A stretch of DNA of 64,000 bases from an uncultured Acetatifactor sp. (GTDB taxonomy: Bacteria; Bacillota; Clostridia; Lachnospirales; Lachnospiraceae). Numbering within the stretch: position 1 is the stretch's first letter; each line of letters starts with the position of its first letter. Location of the stretch: positions 1-64,000 of the forward strand of contig CATKXX010000015.1 in assembly GCA_949840935.1 (NCBI GenBank), written 5' to 3'. Below the pieces are notes generated by a model, which was given only the letters and a program-made list of their open reading frames with translations, was not told the DNA's origin and searched no databases. Below, piece by piece: positions 31,972 through 39,821 of the stretch. The translations under genes and the position numbers were made by a program.

Positions 31972-34849
31972 CGAATTGAAAGAAAAGATAATTGGGTTCA
32001 TCACCAGCAGGCTGACGATCATGACGCTTCTCTTCATGGCGCTGGGCGGCCTGCTCATATACCGCTGTTTCGATCTTCAGATCGTTCACGGGGAAGAGTA
32101 CCTGAACGACTTTATCCTGCAGATTGAAAAGACCAGGGATATTGCCAGTACCAGAGGGAATATCTATGACAGGAACGGCGTGGTGCTGGCCTATAATGAG
32201 CTTGCCTATTCCGTCAAGATAGAGGATGTCTTTGAATCTGACAAGTATAAGAATAAGAACCTGAACGAGACGATATTCCGCCTGATACAGATGGTGGAAA
32301 AGAACGGCGACAGCGTGATCACGGACTTCAAGATTTATATTGACGAGGACGGTGATTTTGCCTATACCGCGGAGGGGACGGCGCTTTTGCGTTTCCTGGC
32401 GGACGTCTACGGCCACCAGACCATCGGGGAGCTGGAGGACGGCGAGCGGACGGCCACCGCCCGGGAACTGATGGAGTATCTGAGCAGCCCCAAGCGATTT
32501 GCAATCGGCGAGTACGAGGATCCGGAGGATTCCAAAAGCGAATTCCATCCCGGGGAAGGCTATTCCCAGGAGGACTGGCTGAAGATGGTGACCATACGCT
32601 ATGCCATGAACCTTACCTCCTATCGGAAATATCTGGGCACCACGGTAGCTACCAATGTCAATGAGAGAACCAGGGCGGTGATCCTGGAAAATTCAGATGT
32701 GCTCCCGGGCGTCCGGATTGAGGAGGATACCATCCGGAAATATGTGGACAGCCAGTACTTTGCCCATGTGCTCGGTTACACCGGCAAGATTTCCTCCGAT
32801 GAGCTGACGGAATTGAACGCCGAGGTGGTGGAGGCCGGAGGGCAGCCCGATACATACAATATCAATGATGTGGTCGGGAAGAGCGGCATTGAGGCTTATC
32901 TGGAGACAACCCTCCAGGGACAGAAGGGTTATGAGAAGGTAGTCGTGGACAATATGGGCAAGGTGATCACCATCCTGGAGACGGAGGAGCCGCAGGCGGG
33001 AAGGAATGCATATCTGACCATAGACCATGACCTGACCATCGCCGCTTACAATATCCTGGAACAGAAGCTTGCCGGCCTGGTATCCAATAAGCTCATCAAC
33101 GCGAAGGAATATGTGGCGGCGCCGGGCTCCGGAAGTGCGGAGATCAAGATTCCGATCTACGATGTTTACTTTGCCATGTTCAACAACAGCATTATCGATA
33201 TGAAACGGCTGGCTGCGGAAAACGCCGGAGAGATGGAGCGCCAGGTGTATGAGAAATATCTCGTATACAAGCAGGGCGTCTATGATACTCTGCGGAGAGA
33301 GCTGACGGAGGCCTTTACTCCGTACAATATGCTTACCAAGGAATACCAGGTATACCAGAGCAATATTGTATCCCTGCTGAACCGGAACGGCGTCATCATG
33401 AGCGAGGCCGTGGACGCCAGTGACGCCACACAGATTGCGTGGGCTACGGAGGAGGTCATCAGCCTCAGTGAGTATCTTCAGTACTGCATCGCCCGCAACT
33501 GGATCGACGTCAGCAAGCTGGAGCTGGATGACAAATATTCAGATTCCGCAGAAATCTATGATAAACTGTTGGAATATATCATTTCCATGATAGACAAGAA
33601 TACGGAATTCCAGAAACGCTTTTACAAATATATGCTCCTGTCTGATGTGATCACGGGGAAGGATGTCTGTATGATCCTTTGTGAGCAGAATAATGTGGAA
33701 ATTCCGCTGGAGGACGAGGAAGCGCTGTATTCCGGCAGGTTGAACGCCTTTTCCTTTATGGAGAAACGCATTGTCAATCTGGATATCACGCCGGCCCAGC
33801 TGGCGCTGGATCCCTGCAATGCCTCCGTAGTGATCACGGATATCAATACGGGGGATGTGCTGGCGATGGTTTCCTATCCCGGCTATGACAATAATATGAT
33901 GGCCAATTCCATCGATGCGGAATATTATGCGCAGCTCAACAGCGACAAGTCGAACCCCATGCTGAATTATGCCACACAGTATAAGGCGGCGCCAGGCTCC
34001 ACCTTCAAAATGGTCTCCGCCACGGCGGGGCTGATGGAGGGGGTCACCGACCTGTATGAGAGGGTAAATTGTACAGGTACGTTTACGGAGATCGAACCGC
34101 CCCCGAGGTGCTGGAAACGTTCCGGTCATGGCAACGAAACGCTGACAACCGCCATCCGTGATTCCTGTAACTACTATTTCTTCAATGTGGGCTATCAGCT
34201 TTCCATCCGGTCCGGCTCTTACAATGAGACGGAGGGGTTAAATACGTTGTACCGCTATGCAGACCAGTTTGGCCTGACGGAGAAATCAGGTGTTGAGATC
34301 ACGGAGTGGGAGCCGGATCTGTCGGATATCGATCCCGCCCGTTCCGCCATCGGCCAGGGTACAAACAGCTTTACCACCGCAGGTCTGGCCAGATATGTGA
34401 CCACGGTGGCAAACAGCGGGACATGCTATAATCTTACGCTGATTGACCGGATTACCGATTCCGGAGGTGCGCTGGTGGAGGAATATGAGCCGGATGTACG
34501 CAATACGGTGGAGCTTCCCCAGGAGTACTGGAACGCCATCCACCAGGGGATGCGCCAGGTGGTGGAGAACAAGTCGTATTTCAGCGATCTGGCAGTGAAT
34601 GTGGCTGGCAAGACAGGGACGGCGGAGCAGACCTCCTCCAGGCCCAATCATGCGTTGTTTGTGTGCTATGCGCCCTATGAGCAGCCTGAAATTGCCGTAG
34701 TCACCAGGATTCCCTTCGGATACTCCTCAGACCATGCGGCACAGGCTACAAGGGACATTTTGAAATACTATTACGGGCTGGCGGAGGAGGATGAGCTGAT
34801 CACAGGTACTGCGGACGCACCTGACGGCGGAATATCAAACGAAATGTAA
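31964..34849 (+). CDS. mrdA: Penicillin-binding protein 2 (elongation transpeptidase) with large insertion
   Basis: This class B PBP makes peptide crosslinks during elongation. It has a TM helix (about 19-36), a pedestal domain (STRGNIYDRNGVVLAYN; YFAHVLGYTGKIS) and a transpeptidase with SxxK (Ser679-Lys682, APGSTFKM), SCN (about 733) and KTG (Lys883, AGKTGTAEQ). At 961 residues it is much longer than E. coli PBP2 (633). The extra length is a helical insertion of about 240 residues (about 385-625) between pedestal and catalytic domain. The start is a TTG with AGGAGA 10 nt upstream, overlapping mreD by 8 nt. RodA, its partner glycosyltransferase, is four genes downstream. Confidence 0.93.
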   Translation: MFDELKEKIIGFITSRLTIMTLLFMALGGLLIYRCFDLQIVHGEEYLNDFILQIEKTRDIASTRGNIYDRNGVVLAYNELAYSVKIEDVFESDKYKNKNLNETIFRLIQMVEKNGDSVITDFKIYIDEDGDFAYTAEGTALLRFLADVYGHQTIGELEDGERTATARELMEYLSSPKRFAIGEYEDPEDSKSEFHPGEGYSQEDWLKMVTIRYAMNLTSYRKYLGTTVATNVNERTRAVILENSDVLPGVRIEEDTIRKYVDSQYFAHVLGYTGKISSDELTELNAEVVEAGGQPDTYNINDVVGKSGIEAYLETTLQGQKGYEKVVVDNMGKVITILETEEPQAGRNAYLTIDHDLTIAAYNILEQKLAGLVSNKLINAKEYVAAPGSGSAEIKIPIYDVYFAMFNNSIIDMKRLAAENAGEMERQVYEKYLVYKQGVYDTLRRELTEAFTPYNMLTKEYQVYQSNIVSLLNRNGVIMSEAVDASDATQIAWATEEVISLSEYLQYCIARNWIDVSKLELDDKYSDSAEIYDKLLEYIISMIDKNTEFQKRFYKYMLLSDVITGKDVCMILCEQNNVEIPLEDEEALYSGRLNAFSFMEKRIVNLDITPAQLALDPCNASVVITDINTGDVLAMVSYPGYDNNMMANSIDAEYYAQLNSDKSNPMLNYATQYKAAPGSTFKMVSATAGLMEGVTDLYERVNCTGTFTEIEPPPRCWKRSGHGNETLTTAIRDSCNYYFFNVGYQLSIRSGSYNETEGLNTLYRYADQFGLTEKSGVEITEWEPDLSDIDPARSAIGQGTNSFTTAGLARYVTTVANSGTCYNLTLIDRITDSGGALVEEYEPDVRNTVELPQEYWNAIHQGMRQVVENKSYFSDLAVNVAGKTGTAEQTSSRPNHALFVCYAPYEQPEIAVVTRIPFGYSSDHAAQATRDILKYYYGLAEEDELITGTADAPDGGISNEM

Positions 34850-34879
34850 TTATTTGTGTAAAGGCGGTGACTTAACGGC

Positions 34880-35551
34880 ATGAAGGATGCGGTATTGATC
34901 AAAAGTTATCCCAGGGGGATCCTGCTTCACCTGAATGCGGAGGTGGACTTCGGAGTGATCCTGGAGGAGCTGGCGCGCAAGCTCTCGGAGGCGAGGGACT
35001 TCTTCGGCACAGCCTGTATGGCCCTTTCCATCGACGGACGGGAGGTGGACAACGCGGAGGAGATTGCCATCGCGGACACCATCCATCAGAACAGTAATTT
35101 AAGCATAGCCTGCATTGTGGGCAGGGATGAGTCTGTCAACCGGAATTTCATCAAGGCGCTGGCTCATATGGAGAGGAAGCTGAGCGGCGGGGAGGACGGC
35201 CAGTTCTATAAGGGTACCCTGAAGAACAATGAGGTCATAGAGACGGAATACAGTATCATTATACTGGGTGACGTTTACCCCGGCAGCGCCGTCATCAGTG
35301 CCAGGAATGTCATTATCCTGGGAGGGCTCTACGGTGAAGCCTATGCTGGCGGAAACGGGATGGACGGAGCCTTTGTCGCAGCGCTTGAAATGGAGCCGGA
35401 GAGAATTAAGATCGGCGATTTCAAATATAAACCAGGTACAAAACAGTCAAAATGGGGCATACGCCCAAAGATACAGCCGAAGATCGCACATGTGAAGAAC
35501 GACAGGATTATTTTTGAACCCTTTACAAAAGATTTGCTGAGTTCCTTTTAA
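34880..35551 (+). CDS. minC: Septum site-determining protein MinC
   Basis: This 223-residue inhibitor of FtsZ assembly has an N-terminal domain (VLIKSYPRGILLHLNAEVDFGVILEELARKL) and a C-terminal beta-helix (YSIIILGDVYPGSAVISARNVIILGGLYGEAYAGGNG) that binds MinD. AAAGGCGGTGA precedes the ATG. It is the first gene of minCDE, 30 nt after PBP2, so septum placement and elongation are encoded together. An extra C-terminal tail (KWGIRPKIQPKIAHVKNDRIIFEPF) follows the beta-helix, as in other Firmicute MinC proteins. Confidence 0.95.
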   Translation: MKDAVLIKSYPRGILLHLNAEVDFGVILEELARKLSEARDFFGTACMALSIDGREVDNAEEIAIADTIHQNSNLSIACIVGRDESVNRNFIKALAHMERKLSGGEDGQFYKGTLKNNEVIETEYSIIILGDVYPGSAVISARNVIILGGLYGEAYAGGNGMDGAFVAALEMEPERIKIGDFKYKPGTKQSKWGIRPKIQPKIAHVKNDRIIFEPFTKDLLSSF

Positions 35552-35593
35552 AGGATTCGGAGGACGACAAAATCAGAATGGAGGATTTGGAAA

Positions 35594-36388
35594 ATGGAAA
35601 GTCAGGTCATTGTCGTCACTTCAGGAAAAGGCGGTGTGGGAAAGACCACCACATCAGCAAACGTAGGGACAGGTCTTGCGAAGCTGGGGAAAAAGGTATG
35701 TCTGATCGACACAGATATCGGCCTTCGCAATCTCGATGTGGTCATGGGGCTGGAGAACCGTATTGTCTACAATCTGGTGGACGTGGTGGAGGGGAATTGC
35801 CGTGTGAAGCAGGCCCTCATTCGTGACAAGCGCCATCCCGGCCTGTATCTCATGCCCTCGGCGCAGACCAGGGACAAGTCGGCAGTTTCCCCGGGGCAGA
35901 TGATAAAGGTCATCGAGCATTTGAAGGAACAGTTTGACTACATTATACTGGACTGCCCGGCGGGGATTGAGCAGGGCTTTCAGAACGCCATTGCCGGCGC
36001 TGACAGGGCGCTGGTGGTCACTACCCCGGAGGTCTCGGCCATCCGGGACGCGGATCGTATTATCGGGCTGCTGGAGGCCAACGGCTTTAAACAGATGGAT
36101 CTGGTTCTCAACCGCCTCAGGATGGATATGGTGAGGAAGGGGGACATGATGTCTGCCCAGGATGTGGTGGATATCCTTGCGATTCCGTTGATCGGCATCG
36201 TTCCGGATGATGAAAATGTGGTGATTTCCACGAACCAGGGGGAGCCCCTGGTGGGCAGTGACAGCCCCGCAGGCGAGGCTTACGCCAATGTGGTGCTGCG
36301 CGTGGAGGGAAAGGATGTGCCATTCATAAATTTTGAGAAGGGGATTTCCTTTTGGACAAGGGTAACGGGTATTTTCCATAAAGCATAG
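35594..36388 (+). CDS. minD: Septum site-determining ATPase MinD
   Basis: This 264-residue ParA/MinD ATPase has a deviant Walker A (TSGKGGVGKTTTSANVG), switch I region (IDTDIGLRNLDVVMGLENR), Walker B (YIILDCPAGIEQGF) and a C-terminal amphipathic membrane-targeting helix (ISFWTRVTGIFHKA). It brings MinC to the membrane at the poles. It is 42 nt after minC and 14 nt before minE. Confidence 0.97.
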   Translation: MESQVIVVTSGKGGVGKTTTSANVGTGLAKLGKKVCLIDTDIGLRNLDVVMGLENRIVYNLVDVVEGNCRVKQALIRDKRHPGLYLMPSAQTRDKSAVSPGQMIKVIEHLKEQFDYIILDCPAGIEQGFQNAIAGADRALVVTTPEVSAIRDADRIIGLLEANGFKQMDLVLNRLRMDMVRKGDMMSAQDVVDILAIPLIGIVPDDENVVISTNQGEPLVGSDSPAGEAYANVVLRVEGKDVPFINFEKGISFWTRVTGIFHKA

Positions 36389-36402
36389 AGAGGAGCAGTG
36401 AA

Positions 36403-36696
36403 ATGAAATATTTTTTTCGCAGAAAAAGCTCCTGTCAGATTGCCAAGGACAGACTGAAGATCCTGCTGATCTCGGACAGGGTCAACTGCTCTCCGGAAAT
36501 GATGGAGCTTATCAAGACCGACATCGCCAAGGTAATATCAAAATACATGAAAATAGATGCGGAAAACATAGAAATCCAGATCAGCACAGTGGGAGGCAGG
36601 ACGGACAAGGGGGCAGGAGGCAAACACCCCATGCTGTATGCGGATATCCCCATACTGGATGTTACGGCGCAGGAACAGGCGCTGAACGTTAAATAG
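36403..36696 (+). CDS. minE: Cell division topological specificity factor MinE
   Basis: This 97-residue protein stimulates MinD ATPase and drives Min oscillation. An N-terminal membrane-binding stretch (MKYFFRRKSSCQIAKDRLKILLISDR) holds the MinD-contact segment. The C-terminal fold (MMELIKTDIAKVISKYMKIDAENIEIQIS) forms the dimer. The presence of MinE shows an oscillating Min system rather than the DivIVA type of Bacillus. rodA follows after 18 nt. Confidence 0.94.
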   Translation: MKYFFRRKSSCQIAKDRLKILLISDRVNCSPEMMELIKTDIAKVISKYMKIDAENIEIQISTVGGRTDKGAGGKHPMLYADIPILDVTAQEQALNVK

Positions 36697-36714
36697 TGTT
36701 TTCCCGGGGGTTAT

Positions 36715-37830
36715 ATGTTCAAAAGCTTTAGGATAAGAGATTATGATTTTAAATTGGTTCTTATGATATTGGCCTTGGCATCCGTTGGTGTCATGGCTAT
36801 TGGAAGCGCCGAGGAATCACTCCGGAATAAGCAGCTGGCCGGAGTGGTTGCCGGGGCGGCTGCCATGCTCATAATATCTTTTTTCAATTATTCCTGGATA
36901 TTGAAATTTTACTGGCTGATGTACTTTGTCAACATCGGCCTGCTGGGGCTGGTCATGTTTTCCGGAGCCGGTTCCGACGCAAAAGGGGCGCAGAGATGGC
37001 TGGAAATCGGGGGATTGAGATTCCAGCCGTCAGAAACTGCTAAAATTTTGTTGATTTTATTCTTTGCACAGTTTATTATGAGATATAGGAAGAAAATAAA
37101 TACGGTCAGATTTATCGGAAGCTCTGTTATACTGGCACTTGTTCCATGGGTCATGATATATAAGCAGCCGGATTTATCCACCAGTATTGTAGTGATTGTT
37201 GTATTCTGTTTTGTAATGTTTGCGGGAGGCATAAGCTGGAAGCTGGTGGCGGGCGTACTGGCCGTTTCCATTCCTGCGGTAGCAATCGTCATATCGCTGG
37301 CGCTGCAGCCGGACAACGAGATCTTGACAGATTACCAGAGAGGGCGCATTCTGTCCTTTGTCAATCCGCAGGAGTATGCCACCACGCTGGCATACCAGCA
37401 GCTGAATTCCGTTACTGCCATCGCATCGGGGCAGCTGGACGGCAAGGGCTATAAGAACAACGAGATCACCTCCGTCAAAAACGGCAATTTCATTTCGGAG
37501 GCACAGACGGATTTTATTTTTGCGGTGATCGGGGAAGAATTTGGTTTTAAAGGGAGTATTACGGTTATTATCCTTCTTATGGGGATTTCGCTGGAATGCG
37601 TATCCGTTGCCAGAAGGGCGAAGGATACGGCGGGGACGGTCATTGCGGCGGGAATGGGAGGACTGGTGGCTATTCAGGGCTTTGTGAATATTGGTGTGGC
37701 AACCTTTATTCTGCCCAATACAGGATTGCCGCTGCCCTTTGTGAGTTATGGGCTGACTTCTCTTATGAGCCTTTTCATGGGCATGGGGTTTGTGCTGAAT
37801 GTGAGGCTCCAGGTAAAGAGAACAAAATAA
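36715..37830 (+). CDS. rodA: SEDS peptidoglycan glycosyltransferase RodA
   Basis: This 371-residue polytopic protein has about ten membrane segments. The SEDS signatures are present: GAQRWLEIGGLRFQPSETAKI, WVMIYKQPDLSTSIV (catalytic Asp in QPDLSTS), SEAQTDFIFAVIGEEFGF and LPLPFVSYG. It polymerises lipid II for the elongation machine with the PBP2 encoded upstream, hence RodA rather than FtsW/SpoVE. GGGGG precedes the ATG by only a few bases. Confidence 0.93.
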   Translation: MFKSFRIRDYDFKLVLMILALASVGVMAIGSAEESLRNKQLAGVVAGAAAMLIISFFNYSWILKFYWLMYFVNIGLLGLVMFSGAGSDAKGAQRWLEIGGLRFQPSETAKILLILFFAQFIMRYRKKINTVRFIGSSVILALVPWVMIYKQPDLSTSIVVIVVFCFVMFAGGISWKLVAGVLAVSIPAVAIVISLALQPDNEILTDYQRGRILSFVNPQEYATTLAYQQLNSVTAIASGQLDGKGYKNNEITSVKNGNFISEAQTDFIFAVIGEEFGFKGSITVIILLMGISLECVSVARRAKDTAGTVIAAGMGGLVAIQGFVNIGVATFILPNTGLPLPFVSYGLTSLMSLFMGMGFVLNVRLQVKRTK

Positions 37831-37851
37831 GAGATTGGGGTGGAAACAATG

Positions 37852-38247
37852 ATGAATATTGCTTTGATCGCACATGATGCCAAGAAAAAGCTCATGCAGA
37901 ATTTCTGTATAGCTTACAGGGGCATCCTGAGCAAAAACGATCTGTATGCAACCGGGACTACCGGGCGCCTGATCGAGGAGGTTACAAATCTGAGCATTCA
38001 TAAATACCTGGCGGGACATTTGGGAGGAGAGCAGCAGATTGGCGCACAGATTGAGCATAACCAGATCGATCTTGTGATCTTTCTGAGGGATCCTCTGACA
38101 CCCAAGCCCCATGAACCGGATGTGAACAACGTCATCAAGCTCTGCGATATGTACAATATACCTCTGGCGACCAATCTTGCCAGTGCGGAACTGTTGATAA
38201 AGTCCCTTGACAGAGGAGATTTAGAGTGGCGTGAAATGTACAGGTAG
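37852..38247 (+). CDS. mgsA: Methylglyoxal synthase
   Basis: This 131-residue enzyme converts dihydroxyacetone phosphate to methylglyoxal and phosphate. The substrate site is complete: [13 protein letters not shown] (His, Lys), [12 protein letters not shown] (phosphate loop), SGPLGG replaced by [13 protein letters not shown], and [18 protein letters not shown] with catalytic Asp. The ORF-track GTG adds METM; the ATG at 37852 (or 37849) follows GGGGTGG. It is 21 nt after rodA in the shape cluster, an odd metabolic neighbour that also occurs next to rodA/min genes in other Clostridia, as far as I recall. Confidence 0.94.
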   Translation: MNIALIAHDAKKKLMQNFCIAYRGILSKNDLYATGTTGRLIEEVTNLSIHKYLAGHLGGEQQIGAQIEHNQIDLVIFLRDPLTPKPHEPDVNNVIKLCDMYNIPLATNLASAELLIKSLDRGDLEWREMYR

Positions 38248-38254
38248 AAAGAAG

Positions 38255-39220
38255 ATGAAAAAGGCTCTGTGCCTGATCTGTGTCTGCATGGCCTTCTTTA
38301 CAGGCTGTGGCAGCCTGCCTTATGACATGGCATACGATACAGGGTCAAAGATCAGCAGCTTTAATGTAGTGTCCGGGCAGGACAGGAATGTAGCGAAGAC
38401 CTTCGCGTCCGGATTGTGCGTGGTGACGGAGGACGTCACAGATGATGAAAATGTGGATATGGAACATGTGGCGGCGGCAGTCCTCTTTGACCTGAACAGC
38501 CGGGAGGTTCTTTATTCTAAGAGTGCCCATGAGATCCTGCATCCTGCCAGTCTGACAAAGGTGATGACAGCCCTGGTGGCGTTGCAGCACGGCAGCCTGG
38601 ATCAGCAGCTGACTGCCACTCCGACAGTCAATATTACAGAGGCCGGGGCCCAGCTCTGCGGGCTGAAAAGCGGGGATTCCATGACCCTGGATCAGGCGCT
38701 GCGGATCCTGTTAGTCTATTCGGCCAATGACGTCGCCATGCTCATTGCGGAGAATATTGGCGGCACGGTGGAAAATTTTGTGGAGATGATGAACCGGGAG
38801 GCGAGGAGGCTGGGGGCTACCAACACCCACTTTGCAAATCCCCATGGCCTGACGGAGGAGGAGCATTACACCACGGCCTATGACCTGTATCTGATTCTCA
38901 ATGAAGCGGTCAAATATGAGACTTTTAATGAAATCATACAGATGTCGTCATACCAGACCACTTATTTTGACAAGAACGGCAAGGAGAAGACCTTTGACAA
39001 GACTACCACCAATCTGTTTGTAAGGGGCGATTACCAGCCTCCGGCAAACGTGAATGTCATCGGGGGAAAGACGGGCACCACTAAGGCTGCAGGCCACTGT
39101 CTTATGTTGTTTTCAAGGGATTCCGGGGGAGCGCCATATATATCCGTTATTTTGGGTTCGGAAGGAACGGAGACCCTGTACAGGGAGATGACGGACCTGC
39201 TGGACGAGATTAATAAATAG
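38255..39220 (+). CDS. D-alanyl-D-alanine carboxypeptidase, lipoprotein (DacF/PBP5-like)
   Basis: This 321-residue S11 peptidase trims the terminal D-Ala of peptidoglycan stem peptides. A lipoprotein signal (MKKALCLICVCMAFFTGC, Cys18) anchors it outside the cell. The catalytic triad is present: SxxK in PASLTKVMTAL, SxN in LVYSANDVAML and KTG in VIGGKTGTTKAAGH. The C-terminal beta domain of PBP5 is missing, so the protein is shorter than DacA. The track start (38231) lies inside mgsA; AGAAAGAAG supports the ATG at 38255. It is the last gene of the shape and division cluster. Confidence 0.92.
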   Translation: MKKALCLICVCMAFFTGCGSLPYDMAYDTGSKISSFNVVSGQDRNVAKTFASGLCVVTEDVTDDENVDMEHVAAAVLFDLNSREVLYSKSAHEILHPASLTKVMTALVALQHGSLDQQLTATPTVNITEAGAQLCGLKSGDSMTLDQALRILLVYSANDVAMLIAENIGGTVENFVEMMNREARRLGATNTHFANPHGLTEEEHYTTAYDLYLILNEAVKYETFNEIIQMSSYQTTYFDKNGKEKTFDKTTTNLFVRGDYQPPANVNVIGGKTGTTKAAGHCLMLFSRDSGGAPYISVILGSEGTETLYREMTDLLDEINK

Positions 39221-39223
39221 TAG

Positions 39224-39252
39224 TTGTTTTTTATGCCATTTTCAACTATAAT
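39224..39252 (+). promoter_or_regulatory. Promoter of the P-loop protein gene
   Basis: TTGTTT (39224-39229), a 17-bp spacer and perfect TATAAT (39247-39252) lie 46 bp before the ATG. Confidence 0.65.
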
Positions 39253-39298
39253 AAAAATACGAGCAGTAATACTAAAATTACTATAGGAGGGTATTCCA

Positions 39299-39718
39299 AT
39301 GGTTCAGCTGATTGTAGGTAAAAAGGGTAAGGGTAAGACAAAGCAGTTATTAGATAAGGTAAACAGCGAGATCAGGGAGATTTCCGGTAATATCGTATAT
39401 CTGGATAAGAGCACCAAGCATATGTATGAGTTAAATAATAAGGTGCGTCTTATCGATGTATCTCAGTGTGCCATTGAGAACAGCAGTGAATTTGTTGGTT
39501 TTGTGTGCGGCATACTCTCTCAGGATCATGATCTGCAGCAGATGTATTTTGACAGCTTCCTGAAGATTTCCCATCTGGAGGATCAGGATATTACCAGCAC
39601 TGTGGAGAAGCTGGAGAGACTTAGCAAAATTTTTGATGTTACTTTCATATTAAGTATTTCTAAGGATGAAGACGAGCTCCCCGCGGCATTAAAGGACAAG
39701 GTTATCATTTCCCTGTAG
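39299..39718 (+). CDS. Conserved small P-loop protein, unknown function
   Basis: This 139-residue soluble protein starts with MVQLIVGKKGKGKTKQLLDKV, a glycine/lysine-rich Walker A-like loop, and contains a predicted strand ending in aspartate (NIVYLDKSTKHM). The end FDVTFILSISKDEDELPAALKDKVI could be the second strand of a RecA-like core. It is much smaller than typical P-loop ATPases, with no sensor or arginine finger that I can see. It has its own promoter, GGAGGG before the ATG, and a terminator behind it. I recall unnamed Lachnospiraceae proteins of this type but no function. Confidence 0.75.
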   Translation: MVQLIVGKKGKGKTKQLLDKVNSEIREISGNIVYLDKSTKHMYELNNKVRLIDVSQCAIENSSEFVGFVCGILSQDHDLQQMYFDSFLKISHLEDQDITSTVEKLERLSKIFDVTFILSISKDEDELPAALKDKVIISL

Positions 39719-39777
39719 GCGGCAGGATTGGTCTGGACAGTTTAAATATTTACAGTTTTATAAATGCAAGTGTTATA

Positions 39778-39802
39778 AAGCCTCGGATGACAACCGGGGC
39801 TT
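39778..39802 (+). terminator. Terminator-like hairpin directly before the HlyD-like gene
   Basis: AAGCCTCGG pairs with CCGGGGCTT (one G-U) around a 7-nt loop and runs into TGTTTTGGAGG. The T-tract merges with the ribosome binding site of the next gene, so it may terminate the P-loop transcript and may also attenuate the next gene. Confidence 0.65.
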
Positions 39803-39821
39803 TGTTTTGGAGGCAGTTTTT

